A stretch of DNA of 64,000 nucleotides from Planctomycetaceae bacterium (GCA_947490615.1 CANLHK010000001.1:62001-126000), one strand, 5' to 3'; shown: positions 24,668 through 35,375, numbered from the stretch's first letter. Notes: a model not told the origin generated them from the sequence alone. Translations and numbers: made by a program.

Positions 24668-26890
24668 ATGCTGTCCGCCTTCACGCGCTTCGTGCGACTC
24701 GCCGCCCCATTCGTCCTGGGGTTTTTGCTGACGGCGTTCATCCTGACGGGCTGGACGGGGGACGCGCAGACCAATGTGATCCTCTCGCTCGGGACCGTCG
24801 CCTACCGCGATGGCTCACTGGCCCTCTGTTGGTGGGCGGGCGCGTGGGGACTCGGCCTCGGACTGACGCGCCTGGCCATCGGGCCGAGCTTGCGCGCGAT
24901 TCGCAGTGCGGCGGTTGGCAGGACTCCTGTGCACCACGCGGATGAAACCAGTCTTGACGAACTGGCGATCGCGTTGGGCTTGGGCTCGGCATTCCTCTTG
25001 ACACTCGACGCGGTGCTCGGTTCGGTTGGACTCCTCGGGAGTGCCAACGGACTTGTCGCGTGGGGCGTGATTGGAGTTGGAGTGATCCTTGGCGCGCGCG
25101 TGCTGCGTGAGGCGCCTGTCCAAGTCGGCGGAGCAGCTTCGACGAGTTCCGTGAAGGCACCAGGTGAAGTTCCTGCGCCGAGCAGTGCGATCACGGCGGT
25201 GTATGGCCTGGCCTTCGGCGCGATCACGGCGCTCTTGATCACCGCTGCCTCGAGCGCTCCTGGTTGGCTCTGGTCGAGCGAGTTCGGCGGCTTTGATGCG
25301 CTGAGCTACCACTTGGTGCTCCCGAAGGAGTGGTTCCTCGCTGGAGGAACCATCACGCCGATCGACGGCAATGTCTACTCCGCGCTGCCGTCGTTCGTGG
25401 AGAGCGCGTTTCTGCACTTGATGTTCCTGCGGAGTAATCCCATCGACGGCGCGTACGCCTGCCAATGGTGGGCGGCGGGCGCCACACTTGCGACGGCGTT
25501 TGCGCTGACACGACTCGCGCGTGCGCTGATCTCGCCACACGCTGGCACGATGGCGGCGCTGGTGTTTCTCGCGACGCCGTGGACCACCGTCGTGGGATCG
25601 CTCGCCTACAACGACATGGCCCCCTGCCTTCTCTTGGCCACGGGATGGCTGCTGCTTGTTCGCGCCAGTGGTGCAGACCAGCGACTCGATCTTCGCGCTG
25701 CTCTGTCGCTTGCGCTGCTTGCCGCTGCTGCATTTGGCGGCAAGCCGAGCGCGCTGCTGTTCATGGCGTTCCCGCTTCTCACACTCACACTCCTGCGTGC
25801 GGGACCCCGCGCGTTGCGGTTCGCACCGATGGTGCTCCTTCTCGCGGTCGTCGTCCTCAGCCCGTGGTTGGTGCGAAACCAACTGGCCTACGGCAATCCT
25901 TGCTTCCCATTCTTGAGCAAGTGGTTTGGAAGCGACTCGTGGAGCAGCGAGCAAATGGCCGTCTTTCAGCAGGCGCATGGCGCACCAGGAACGATCCTCG
26001 AACGACTGCCGCTCTTCATCGATCAGTGGATTGGCTACGGACTCATCGATCCGCGCACGCCGCGTGAGCCTTGGTTTCCGCTGTGGAGCGTGCTGCCTGT
26101 CGTCGGACTCGGCGCGCTCGTCTGGTTTGCGTCAACGTCGATGAAACGCGCGGCTCCAAGCGGTCGCTTCCAACATTGGTCGCTCCACGCACTTCTCGTG
26201 ATCGTCGTGATGGGCGCAGGATGGGTTCTGGCCACGCACCTCAAGAGTCGCTTTCTCCTTCCATCCGTCGTGCCGCTGTCGCTTGGTGTTGCTGCGCTCT
26301 TTGTTCAGGTGCGCGCGCACTTTGGTGAGAGGACCGTCGCTGGTGTGCTCATCGTTGCACTCCTCGTACCCTTCGTTGCCTACATGCGAGAGCCCGTGCG
26401 CGCTGGAAAGGAACTGCGCGCGCCGTCCCTCTTCATCGATGGTGCCGACCAACGCACGGGGTTCCTCGCCGCCGCGGCGCTGGCAGAGGTGCCGCCCGAC
26501 CAACGCGCGGCACTGCTGCAGACCGCCGACTGCAGCTACTTCATCAACTTCGCGCTTCCGCAAGATGCGAAACTCGTCGGCATCGGATTCGCCACACCGT
26601 TCTACATTCTGCGCCCGCTGAAGTGGTCGACGGTCTGGGATCGCGGCGCGTTTGACGCCGTCGTTGACGCCGCGCCAGGAACTCCAGCCGCCTGGGGCGC
26701 GCGACTGCACGCACTGGGCTTCACACACGCGGTCATCGATCCGACGATGCTCGAAGTGTGGAGTCGCAGCGGCTGGCTCAATCCTTCGATCACCTCAGGG
26801 CAGTGGCTCCAACCATTCGTCGACGCCAACACGCTCTTCGCGCGAACCGTCGATGGCAAGATCATCCTGACGCTTGAACCCGCGCCCTGA
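24668..26890 (+). CDS. Multi-pass membrane protein, glycosyltransferase-39/PMT-like
   Basis: 740 aa with many TM segments; FGGFDALSYHLVLPKEWFLAGG and LAYNDMAPCLLLATG typical of GT-C-like proteins. Confidence 0.6.
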   Translation: MLSAFTRFVRLAAPFVLGFLLTAFILTGWTGDAQTNVILSLGTVAYRDGSLALCWWAGAWGLGLGLTRLAIGPSLRAIRSAAVGRTPVHHADETSLDELAIALGLGSAFLLTLDAVLGSVGLLGSANGLVAWGVIGVGVILGARVLREAPVQVGGAASTSSVKAPGEVPAPSSAITAVYGLAFGAITALLITAASSAPGWLWSSEFGGFDALSYHLVLPKEWFLAGGTITPIDGNVYSALPSFVESAFLHLMFLRSNPIDGAYACQWWAAGATLATAFALTRLARALISPHAGTMAALVFLATPWTTVVGSLAYNDMAPCLLLATGWLLLVRASGADQRLDLRAALSLALLAAAAFGGKPSALLFMAFPLLTLTLLRAGPRALRFAPMVLLLAVVVLSPWLVRNQLAYGNPCFPFLSKWFGSDSWSSEQMAVFQQAHGAPGTILERLPLFIDQWIGYGLIDPRTPREPWFPLWSVLPVVGLGALVWFASTSMKRAAPSGRFQHWSLHALLVIVVMGAGWVLATHLKSRFLLPSVVPLSLGVAALFVQVRAHFGERTVAGVLIVALLVPFVAYMREPVRAGKELRAPSLFIDGADQRTGFLAAAALAEVPPDQRAALLQTADCSYFINFALPQDAKLVGIGFATPFYILRPLKWSTVWDRGAFDAVVDAAPGTPAAWGARLHALGFTHAVIDPTMLEVWSRSGWLNPSITSGQWLQPFVDANTLFARTVDGKIILTLEPAP

Positions 26891-26897
26891 CGCGATC

Positions 26898-27956
26898 TCA
26901 CGGAGTTTGCCGCAATGCGCCTGACGATGGCACGACGGGCATCGGCGGAAGTTCGGGCTGCTTGTGCTCGACAACAGGGAGCGCAGCAGCCGAAGATGGC
27001 GCCAACTCCGCGCGCGTGGCGCGGACTGCTTCGTTCACGCGTGCGTTGATCTTCGTCTCAAGTTCGCGACGATGGCTCTCGGCCTTGGCCATGTAGAGCA
27101 AGACCGCTGCAATCGCCGCGAGAAATGAGATGGCCGCCGTTCCAAGCAGCACGCGGTTCACGCGCTCAAGCTTGTGCACGCGATCCGCCAATCCACGGTG
27201 AAGCGGCGTGAGCGCGCTGTGCGGACTCGCCGTCGCGTGTGAGGCGCTCTTGGGAAGTGGAGGCGGCGGCGCAACCAACGCTGGATCGCTTCGCACTGTC
27301 ACCGTTGCAGCGGAGGGAACAATCTGCGATTGCAATCGTGACGGAGTTCCCGTCGACGCGGCGACGACTACGGCTGTGACGCGAACCATGAGGACTCCAC
27401 CATCCTCGACGAACGCCGACAAGTCGGTGCGCGCATCCGACGGCGGCGCCACGCGCTCGATAGAAGGCAGTCCAAAGAAATTGCGATCCTGCTGGGCGAA
27501 CGGTTCGGCGCCGCAGCAGCCGCACTTCGGCGCGCGCGGTTGCACAGGACTCTGACAGGCAAAGCAGCGACCAAAGACATGCGCCAGTCCAGGCACACGG
27601 CGCGCGATCGTCCAGAACTGCCGCGTGGTTGGCCCGCGGACAATCGCGTGCATTCCTAACTCGCCCGCCTCGACGGCTGCCAAGAGCGCCTCGTAGGAGA
27701 AACCTACAAAGTGCGGACGCTGCGAGTCGCGGACATACCACGCGCCCATGTCATCTTGCGTGGCCCGCAGGCTCCACTCATCAAAGCACCCTCCACACTG
27801 ATCGCACTCAAAACCTGGCGCCTGCGTGTGTCCGCAGTAGGGACACAGGAGGGCGCGCGGCGACGACTGAGAGAGAGAATCGCCTCCGACGCTCTCGTTG
27901 GCGAGGGCCTGAACATCACTGCGCTCGCCGTCGTCGGTTTGGCTCTTCATCAACAC
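26898..27956 (-). CDS. Zinc-ribbon membrane protein with GYF-like segment
   Basis: CPYCGHTQAPGFECDQCGG, WYVRDSQRPHFVGFSYEALLAAVEAGELGMHAIVRGP, CFACQSPVQPRAPKCGCCG, TM VLLGTAAISFLAAIAAVLLYM. Confidence 0.65.
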   Translation of the reverse strand: MLMKSQTDDGERSDVQALANESVGGDSLSQSSPRALLCPYCGHTQAPGFECDQCGGCFDEWSLRATQDDMGAWYVRDSQRPHFVGFSYEALLAAVEAGELGMHAIVRGPTTRQFWTIARRVPGLAHVFGRCFACQSPVQPRAPKCGCCGAEPFAQQDRNFFGLPSIERVAPPSDARTDLSAFVEDGGVLMVRVTAVVVAASTGTPSRLQSQIVPSAATVTVRSDPALVAPPPPLPKSASHATASPHSALTPLHRGLADRVHKLERVNRVLLGTAAISFLAAIAAVLLYMAKAESHRRELETKINARVNEAVRATRAELAPSSAAALPVVEHKQPELPPMPVVPSSGALRQTP

Positions 27957-28064
27957 AGGATACCTTTCGGCGCGCCAACTTCAGGCGGCTCCTTGGGTAC
28001 GCTGTCGGGCCCGTGACTGTTGCATCGAGCTCACGAAGAGAATCATGCAGCACGGGTTCTCGCC

Positions 28065-29009
28065 ATGCGCAAGCCATCCCTTCCCCACCTGCTCGCCCTC
28101 GTTTCCTGCAGCTTGACCGCGTGCGTGGCTGCGACACCGACGCACACCGCCACGCCGACGGAGGTTGGCGCGACCAAAGTCTCCGCAAGACCATCCACGG
28201 GAACGCTCGTCGCGGTCGTGGATGGTCAGTCGATCGAGTTTGACGCGCTCCGACCAGCGCTCATCGAATTGGCAGGCTCGACCGCGCTGCGCGATGCGAT
28301 CGTCGACCAGCGGCTTGCTGCGCGGTTGGCGGCCCGAGGTCAGCACCTCGATGCGCAGGCGATCGAGCGCGAGCGTGCACTACTCCTCGATGCACTGCAC
28401 GCCGACCGCGAACGCGCGATGGAGTTGCTCGGTGAGATTCGCACGCGCCAAGGCCTTGGTGAGATTCGCTTCGCTGCACTCTTACGGCGCAATGCGGGGT
28501 TGCGCGCGCTGGTCGCGTCGTCGGTCACCATGGATGACGAGGGAATTGAAAACGCCTTTGACATGCTGCATGGAGCCAAGCGCGTCGCGCGCCTAGCCGT
28601 CCTAGCGTCACTGGCTGATGCCGAGCGATTCTGTAGCGACGCGACGCAGAGTAACTTTGCTGAACTCGCCTCAACACGAAGCCTCGACGAGAGCGCACAC
28701 CGCGGCGGTCTCCTGCTTCCTGTGGCACGCCGCGATCCGAGCGTCCCACAGGGAGTGCGTGCTGCGTTGTTCATCACCCCCGTAGGATCGATCTCGACGC
28801 CAACGCTCGACGGCTCCAAGTTCGTCGTGCTGCAAGTCCTCAGTGAGACGCCCGCCGATGGCGTGACGCGTGAGGCTTCACGCGCGCGCTGCGAGGAACT
28901 CCTGCGCCGTTCTCGCGAGCGCCTCCTCATGGATGCACTCGCGCGCGAACTCGCGCAGGAGAGTGGTGTGACGATCTTTGATCGAGCGTTTGATCGCGCG
29001 CAACGCTAA
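28065..29009 (+). CDS. PPIC-type (parvulin/SurA-like) peptidyl-prolyl isomerase, lipoprotein-like
   Basis: Signal LPHLLALVSCSLTAC; parvulin-like FAELASTRSLDESAHRGGLLLPVARRDPSVPQGVRAALFITPVGSISTPTLDGSKFVVLQVL. Confidence 0.65.
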   Translation: MRKPSLPHLLALVSCSLTACVAATPTHTATPTEVGATKVSARPSTGTLVAVVDGQSIEFDALRPALIELAGSTALRDAIVDQRLAARLAARGQHLDAQAIERERALLLDALHADRERAMELLGEIRTRQGLGEIRFAALLRRNAGLRALVASSVTMDDEGIENAFDMLHGAKRVARLAVLASLADAERFCSDATQSNFAELASTRSLDESAHRGGLLLPVARRDPSVPQGVRAALFITPVGSISTPTLDGSKFVVLQVLSETPADGVTREASRARCEELLRRSRERLLMDALARELAQESGVTIFDRAFDRAQR

Positions 29010-30136
29010 CTTCGCAACGCGCCGACACGCCACGCCGCGATGGGCAACAGCAGCGCGACAGGAAGAAACACACCGACGGACGCCGCGAGACCGGGGAGAT
29101 CAAGCGTCATGGTGAAGAGACTTCCAAGAAGCCCGGGCACAGCGACCGCAGCGCAGAGCACGCTTGGCCGCATCATCTTCTTGGGCTCGCGCACGAGGAA
29201 GAACGGCACGCAGATCACCAGCATGAGCAGATTGACGCAGGCGCCAGCAAACCGCTGACCGACCAAGCGCGTTGCCGTGGGAGCATCGATGCTTCCTTCA
29301 CTGGCCAGCTCGGCAATCTGTGGCGAGCTGAGCAACTGCGCGAAGCCGCGGAATCGCCGCGCCAGGATCGCACGCGGCGCCACAATGCTCTCCAGAAATG
29401 CCAGCGGCTCTGGCGGCTGAAACGAGACCTCGCGCGCACCTTCGCCAGCCTCGCGTGAGGTGCGGCGCGTGGAGAAACCATCCTCGAGATCCCATCCGCC
29501 CCGCTGTGGGTTCCAAGTGGCAAACGCAGCTTCGATGCGACGCGTCGCCTCGCCGCGCTCGTTGCGCTCAAGAACAATGAGGTTGCTCAGGCGCTCGTCC
29601 GCGGGATCAAATGAGGAGGCGAGCAGCAAGCGTCGATCGCGATCCTCGATGAGCTTCACGGGGAAACTCCGCACGGTTTGGCCGAGGATCGAAGAGTGCT
29701 CACGCACGAGAAGCGGAGCCAGGCGCGGCAGGAGCACTTCGCCGTTGAAGAGTTGCACGAGGTTGAGCACGACTGCGACAGCAAGAATCGCCAGACCGAT
29801 GCGCCACAGACTGATTCCCGCCGCGAGCATGGCGACAACTTCGCGCGTCCGCACCATCTGCGTGAGCGTGAAGCCCGCCGCGCCAACCGAGCAGAGACCG
29901 ACCATGTACGCGAACAACTGAAACACGCGTGGCGCGTGGTAGTCGATGATTGCGATGGGCAACGCTGCCCACACGCCAGGAAATCGACCCGAGGCGACCG
30001 CGCCGCGCGCGGCTTCGATGTAGGCGTCCAACTGCAGAATCGTGTCGATCGACACCGCGAAGAGGAACATCACGCTGAAGATCAGCGCGAAGTTGCCAAA
30101 GAATCGGAGAGCGATCCAACGGTCGAACAGCTGCAT
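29006..30136 (-). CDS. LptF/LptG (YjgP/YjgQ) family permease
   Basis: LFDRWIALRFFGNFALIFSVMFLFAVSIDTILQLD; C-terminal TM cluster; overlaps the second permease as TGATG. Confidence 0.8.
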   Translation of the reverse strand: MQLFDRWIALRFFGNFALIFSVMFLFAVSIDTILQLDAYIEAARGAVASGRFPGVWAALPIAIIDYHAPRVFQLFAYMVGLCSVGAAGFTLTQMVRTREVVAMLAAGISLWRIGLAILAVAVVLNLVQLFNGEVLLPRLAPLLVREHSSILGQTVRSFPVKLIEDRDRRLLLASSFDPADERLSNLIVLERNERGEATRRIEAAFATWNPQRGGWDLEDGFSTRRTSREAGEGAREVSFQPPEPLAFLESIVAPRAILARRFRGFAQLLSSPQIAELASEGSIDAPTATRLVGQRFAGACVNLLMLVICVPFFLVREPKKMMRPSVLCAAVAVPGLLGSLFTMTLDLPGLAASVGVFLPVALLLPIAAWRVGALRS

Positions 30137-31806
30137 CAGTTCCTCGCCAACTGCCGATAGGCGATGAAGATCATGCAGGTCAGTCCGAGGTTTCCGCTGC
30201 AGGCCACCGTGAGTCCGAGCACGCTCGTCGAGTCGCGCAGCATCTGCTCACCACCCGAAATCAGCAGAATCGCCGCAATCGACGGGATAAACGCCAGCAT
30301 GTAGACGCGCAGCGGGTTCGAGCCGCGCAGCCGCATTGCCAGCACCGCCCCAAGGATGAGCATCAAGGGCGCGCACAGCGACTGGTTCGCGCGCTGCACG
30401 ATGCGCGCCACGATGTCCGCCCGAACCTTGCGCACTGCCTCACTCATCTCAGATGCGGCGGAGTACGCATCGAGCCGTGCGGCCAGCGCGGGATTGTCGC
30501 GCACCGCTTCGTTGTTCGGGTCCAGTTCCGCGGGCAACCTCGAGCCTTCGATCAATTCCGCGACGGAGAAGGCACTGCGATCGGTGATGGCGCATGCACT
30601 TGGAAGGAGTCCCGTCAATCGTGGCGGCCATCGTCCGTTGGTGCTCCCGCGATTGTCCGTCACCGTGTCGGAAGCATGATCAGGACTGGCGGCGAGTTCA
30701 AAGGCAAGTTCACCCGCACGCCGTCGACTATCCGTGCGCAGCGTCGCCTCACGCACCGACGCACGGCGCCCAGCAGATCCACGCTCGAGCTCCACCAATT
30801 CCAGGGCGTCACCCGTGCGCGGCAAGAGGCGCTCCCCCACCAGACGCGCGTTTCGCACTTCAAACGCGCGCCGCCCATCGCGATCGACGAGCCGCACTGC
30901 GCCATCGGATTCCAGCCGCTCCAGCACACAGGTCCAGTAGTCCACCCCAGCCAGCGCGGCGACTGCGCGCTCCCGCGGCTCGGCCACGGCGTGGTAGCGC
31001 TCGATGTCGTTCCAAACACCAAGGAGCCCGCGCAGATCAAGGTCCTTGGGCTTCAGCCGCAATCCTTTCCCAAGGTCAATCGCCTCAGGTTCGGCCTGCG
31101 GCACACTGACCAACGCGCCCTCATCGCTGTTGTAGGCCGTCGCGTTCTTGAAGAGGAGCTTGAGGTACGCGCTGTCGTTTTCGCGATAGACATCGACTGT
31201 GGCAAACTCCGCGGTGAACTCGCTCACAGGGCGACCATCAAGGCCAAGCTCGATCGCAGCAACACCCGCGAGTGAAAGTCGCGTGGCGGGTCCAGTCCCA
31301 TCCGTCACACCCTCAAAGACCGCCACCTCATCGGCGTAGAGCTGGGTGCGATCAATCACCAGGGCTTCGCGTCGTTCGACAGCACCCACAAAGAGCCTCG
31401 TCACATCGCGGGTGATGAGTCGCTGCACCGAGGTCCAGGAACGCGGCACCGCTGCGTCGAGCAGCACCACCATCACGATGAAGAAGATGAGCCCAAGTCC
31501 AGCGGCGGGCATGAGGATGCGCCGATAGGAAAGCCCCGCGGCGGACATCGCCAACACCTCGTTGTCCGCGGCAAGGCGTGCGTAGACCAGCGTGCCCGCG
31601 AACGCTCCCGCAAAGGGGAGCGCGAACTGCAGCATGGGGATCGACGCCAGCGCGATAAACGCAAGCAAGTCTTCCACACCAATCAGGTTTTGCATGATCG
31701 GGCGGATCGCCGCACCGAAGGCGATCACCGAAACGAGCACGCTCGCGGTGAGCAGATGGATGCGGATGAGGTCCGCCAAGATGTTCCGAAAGAGGATGCG
31801 CGGCAT
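30136..31806 (-). CDS. LptF/LptG (YjgP/YjgQ) family permease
   Basis: MPRILFRNILADLIRIHLLTASVLVSVIAFGAAIRPIMQ...FAGAFAGTLVYARLAADNEVLAMSAAGLSYRRIL. Confidence 0.85.
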   Translation of the reverse strand: MPRILFRNILADLIRIHLLTASVLVSVIAFGAAIRPIMQNLIGVEDLLAFIALASIPMLQFALPFAGAFAGTLVYARLAADNEVLAMSAAGLSYRRILMPAAGLGLIFFIVMVVLLDAAVPRSWTSVQRLITRDVTRLFVGAVERREALVIDRTQLYADEVAVFEGVTDGTGPATRLSLAGVAAIELGLDGRPVSEFTAEFATVDVYRENDSAYLKLLFKNATAYNSDEGALVSVPQAEPEAIDLGKGLRLKPKDLDLRGLLGVWNDIERYHAVAEPRERAVAALAGVDYWTCVLERLESDGAVRLVDRDGRRAFEVRNARLVGERLLPRTGDALELVELERGSAGRRASVREATLRTDSRRRAGELAFELAASPDHASDTVTDNRGSTNGRWPPRLTGLLPSACAITDRSAFSVAELIEGSRLPAELDPNNEAVRDNPALAARLDAYSAASEMSEAVRKVRADIVARIVQRANQSLCAPLMLILGAVLAMRLRGSNPLRVYMLAFIPSIAAILLISGGEQMLRDSTSVLGLTVACSGNLGLTCMIFIAYRQLARN

Positions 31807-32087
31807 GCCGAGGCGAGCATCGTCCCGAGAACCTCGCGGCGATGCAACCGTGCCGCCCGTTCGAGTTTTTGCGACATCCCGCACAGCTCCTACAGACGGA
31901 TACGGGAAGAACCCCTTTTCGCCGCATGCGCGTGCAGCGTTTCCATTGTGGCCATCTGCTTTCGAGGCTGCTCTTGGGGAAGAGTTCGAAATCACCGGCA
32001 TCGTCGTGTCGGTGGTGCCGTTGGCGCGTCGCCCGCGCAAGAACAACTCCCCGCAGTAGGAGCTCGGGTCTCGACCCGTGATACGGC

Positions 32088-32561
32088 GTGATGTCTGCCT
32101 TCGGCCACAACAACAGCAGCAGAACCATGCACGCGCTTCACCGCGCGCGTGGCCTCACGCTCATTGAGGTGCTCGTCGCGTCGGTCATCCTCTCGGTGGC
32201 GGGCGCCGCCTCACTCGAACTCCTCTCGCGCAGTGACTCCGCAAGTCTGTTCGCGCGCCGACAGGCGCTTGCGTCGGTCGAGGCGGAGCGCATGCTCAGT
32301 GACGCAGCGGTCCTCGTGAAGGCCAACAAGTCGGCGGCGCGCCAGGGTGAACTCGATGCGGGGAGCTCAGCCGAGGCGCTCGGTGGCTGTTCGGTCGCAG
32401 TGCACGAGACGCGTGAGATGCTCTCAATCGCCAACGCAGGCGCGGCCTCGGTGCGCGTCGCGGTCGTGCGACTCACCGCCGAAATTCGCGATCCGAGCGG
32501 CGACGCGCTGGTCACCATTGAGCGCATCGTGCCCGTTGGCAGCGCGGAGGATGCGCGATGA
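32088..32561 (+). CDS. Prepilin-type pseudopilin (GspI-like)
   Basis: RARGLTLIEVLVASVILSVAGAASLELLS; first gene of a coupled array. Confidence 0.75.
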   Translation: MMSAFGHNNSSRTMHALHRARGLTLIEVLVASVILSVAGAASLELLSRSDSASLFARRQALASVEAERMLSDAAVLVKANKSAARQGELDAGSSAEALGGCSVAVHETREMLSIANAGAASVRVAVVRLTAEIRDPSGDALVTIERIVPVGSAEDAR

Positions 32562-33178
32562 AGTGCGCCGCACGCCTGCGCCGCTCCACAGCGCTCATCG
32601 CACCGCGCACGCGCGGCTTCACGCTCATTGAGGTCACCCTTGCCACGGCGCTTCTTGGCGTTGTCGGCGCAGGAATCGTGACCTTTCTCGGTGCATTTGC
32701 CACGGGAGCCAGCGCGCGAACGCGTGTCTCCGATCCCGCACTCGAAGCGACCCTCGCGCTGCGACGGCTTGATGCCATCGCGCCTGACCTGCGCACCGTG
32801 CTCGCAGCGGACAAGACTTCGGCGGTGCTCTGGCTGAACGACCGTGTGCCCAGTCGCACGGTGCATCTCAGTGAACTCGGTTGCCTTCGCGTCGATCTCG
32901 AGCGCGGCGAACTCGTGCTCGAAACGATCGATGAGTCCGCGCTCGCGTCGGATCGCTCGCTCGAGACCGAGTTCGAGGCGGGCGACGACTTTCTCGCGGC
33001 GATGGAATCGGCGCGCACTGCGGGAGTCCTCCGCACTCGCGTACTGGCCGAAGGTCTGGAGTCGATGCGTTTCTCGGCCGCTGCCACGCGCAGCGCCGTG
33101 GTTCTTGAAGTTGGCGCGGCGGGCGCCACATCGGGCGTCGTCCTCTCACCCGCAAAGCCAGAGGAGCCACTGCGATGA
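32558..33178 (+). CDS. Prepilin-type pseudopilin (GspJ-like)
   Basis: RGFTLIEVTLATALLGVVGAGIVTFL; ATGA overlap with previous gene. Confidence 0.75.
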   Translation: MKCAARLRRSTALIAPRTRGFTLIEVTLATALLGVVGAGIVTFLGAFATGASARTRVSDPALEATLALRRLDAIAPDLRTVLAADKTSAVLWLNDRVPSRTVHLSELGCLRVDLERGELVLETIDESALASDRSLETEFEAGDDFLAAMESARTAGVLRTRVLAEGLESMRFSAAATRSAVVLEVGAAGATSGVVLSPAKPEEPLR

Positions 33179-34869
33179 TTCCCATCGTCCCCGCGATTCA
33201 TCGAGCCCGCGCGAAGCGCCGCGGTGTCGCCGTGCTCCTTGCACTGGTGGCCGTCTCGGTTGCCACACTCTTGGGTTTGTCCCTGGCCTCAAGCCGCGAC
33301 GCGTCGGTTGCCACCAGCTCCAACCTGTCGAAGGTCGCGACCGTGCGCGCTGCAGCCGCGAGTGGACTTGACCTCGCCAATTCGATTCTGGCCAAGGAAG
33401 ACGCACTCGCTGCGCTCGACGGCGCTGAGCTGTTCACCAAGGTGCTCATCAACGGCGCCAGCGTCCGCGCTGAAGTGCGCGATCTCGAGACCAATCGCCC
33501 CGCCACCGTCGAGAGCGCGGCCATTGAAGTCATCGTCTACGCCGACGCCGACGGCGTCGCGCAGGTTGCCCGGGCGGTCGGACGCATGCCTGCGACCGAT
33601 GCGCCGTTGCGCGCCGATCTTGACTGCTCGGAGTTTGCATTGCTCGGCACGGGATCGATCTCGGTCCTCGATGACGCGCATGTCGGCGTGTGGAGCGCTT
33701 CGCCGCTCGCGGTTCTGGGCGAACCCGTGCGCTACGGACTCGCCAGTGGCTCATCGAGCGGCCTCACCGTCGGCCACAACGCCAGCGTGCACGGATGTGT
33801 CGCGGTGCGCCAGGGAGCGTTTACGCAGGGCAGCGAAGAGTTCGAACAGTCTCTCGCGGACAAACTCTGCCCGATCCCAGCACCGATTCATGTGCCAGGC
33901 GCGCCGATTCCGTTGACGAGCGAGACCACGGTCGCGCAGCCCTCACTCATGCTCGATGGACTCGTCTCGCACAACGCCTCAAGCAGCGGCGACGCCCGCG
34001 TTCCTGCGCGCGGTTCGCTCACGCTGCGCGGCACCGTCACGCTCGATGTCGGCGGCAACTTCTTTGTGGAGCGCGGCGCGCGGATGTTTGTTGAAGGCGC
34101 CGCCGTCCTCGTCGTACGCGGCAACGCCGTGGTCGATGCGGGCACGGTGGAAGTCGCGCCGCTTGGGTCTTTGACGATCGTGGCGCAGGGAGATCTCACG
34201 CTGGGTACTTCGTTTGTCGGCGGTGCGCGCACCAATCCGAGCGAAGTGCGCGACGCGACGGGTGCTGCAAGCTACGACGGCGGCGCGGCGCGCGTGATGA
34301 TCTACGCGGGCGCCGAGTCGCGCGTCCTCGTGGCCGATGGCACGGTCATCAAGGGACAGATCTACGCGCCCGACGCGCGCATTGATGTCGAAAGCCGCAG
34401 CGCGATTTACGGGCGAATCCTCGGCAAACAAGTGGTTCTCCATGAGGGCGTGGGTCTCTTCTACGACCCGACGCTTGACGCGCGCCGCGGATGGTCGAAC
34501 CGCGCAAGCGGCATCTGGACCGAGACGGGCGTGGTGCAGGAAGCTGTGCGCGCCATCACCACGCTCGACGACGCCGCGCTGTTGGACTTTGCGGTCAAGT
34601 CGGGAGTCGAGCCCGATCCACCAAGCATCGCGGAGGCTGCGGTCGTGCTCGTGAACGAGTCGTTCACGGCACAAGACTTCGACGAGCGCGCCGACGATCG
34701 AGCCAGTGATCGCGTCCGCGCCCAGCGCAAGCTTCTGAAGTCGCGCCTGATGCAGCGCGTGGAGGCGCTCAAGCGTTTCCACGAGCAAGCGGTGCTGACG
34801 CCGATCGAAGGCTCAGGCGCTGGCTTGACGTCGCAGGGATTTGAGTGGTCACGGGAGGGCGACGACTGA
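33175..34869 (+). CDS. PilX/GspK-like protein with long beta-rich C-terminal region
   Basis: KRRGVAVLLALVAVSVATLLGLSLASSRDA; C-terminal repeats (GSLTLRGTVTLDVGGNFFVERGARMFVEGAAVLVVRGNAVV). Confidence 0.65.
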   Translation: MIPIVPAIHRARAKRRGVAVLLALVAVSVATLLGLSLASSRDASVATSSNLSKVATVRAAAASGLDLANSILAKEDALAALDGAELFTKVLINGASVRAEVRDLETNRPATVESAAIEVIVYADADGVAQVARAVGRMPATDAPLRADLDCSEFALLGTGSISVLDDAHVGVWSASPLAVLGEPVRYGLASGSSSGLTVGHNASVHGCVAVRQGAFTQGSEEFEQSLADKLCPIPAPIHVPGAPIPLTSETTVAQPSLMLDGLVSHNASSSGDARVPARGSLTLRGTVTLDVGGNFFVERGARMFVEGAAVLVVRGNAVVDAGTVEVAPLGSLTIVAQGDLTLGTSFVGGARTNPSEVRDATGAASYDGGAARVMIYAGAESRVLVADGTVIKGQIYAPDARIDVESRSAIYGRILGKQVVLHEGVGLFYDPTLDARRGWSNRASGIWTETGVVQEAVRAITTLDDAALLDFAVKSGVEPDPPSIAEAAVVLVNESFTAQDFDERADDRASDRVRAQRKLLKSRLMQRVEALKRFHEQAVLTPIEGSGAGLTSQGFEWSREGDD

Positions 34870-35366
34870 TGCGCCGCCGCGCCTTCACCCTCGTGGAGCT
34901 CATGATTGTCGTTGGCGTGATCGGCGTCTTTGCGGGTGTCGTCATTCCACGCATGGGTGATGGAGCTCGACCGATCGCCGCGCGCGTGGCGGAGATTCTC
35001 GAAGCAGACTTGCGCCGCGCGCGCACCGAAGCGTTGGCGCGCGGTGGACCGATCGTGGCTGTTGCCGCGGCGGATGGTCATGCGTGGTGGCTCGCAGGCG
35101 CGAAGACTCCCGCGACTCCGATCGATGGAACGGAGCGACAGTTTGGACGCAGCGGGCTCGCGCCGATGAAGGGCGCCACGCTCACCATCACCAACGACGA
35201 CGCTGCTGAAGAGGCAGCGGAAATCAACGGATGCGTCGTCTTCGCATCCTTTGATGCGCTTGGAAGTCGCGACGAGTCAACGCCAGCGTTCACTCTGCAC
35301 GATGCGACAGGCGCGTCACTGGCCAACTGGACGCTTCCCGCTGGCCGCACGCGACTCGCGCGCTAA
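34869..35366 (+). CDS. Prepilin-type pseudopilin (GspH-like)
   Basis: MRRRAFTLVELMIVVGVIGVFAGVVIPRMGD; TGATG coupling to previous gene. Confidence 0.75.
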   Translation: MRRRAFTLVELMIVVGVIGVFAGVVIPRMGDGARPIAARVAEILEADLRRARTEALARGGPIVAVAAADGHAWWLAGAKTPATPIDGTERQFGRSGLAPMKGATLTITNDDAAEEAAEINGCVVFASFDALGSRDESTPAFTLHDATGASLANWTLPAGRTRLAR

Positions 35367-35375
35367 GCCCGCGGC

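Noticed and set aside
24815-25978. 387 aa minus-strand ORF
   Set aside because: Antisense to the GT-like membrane protein; Arg/Gln/Glu-rich shadow composition.
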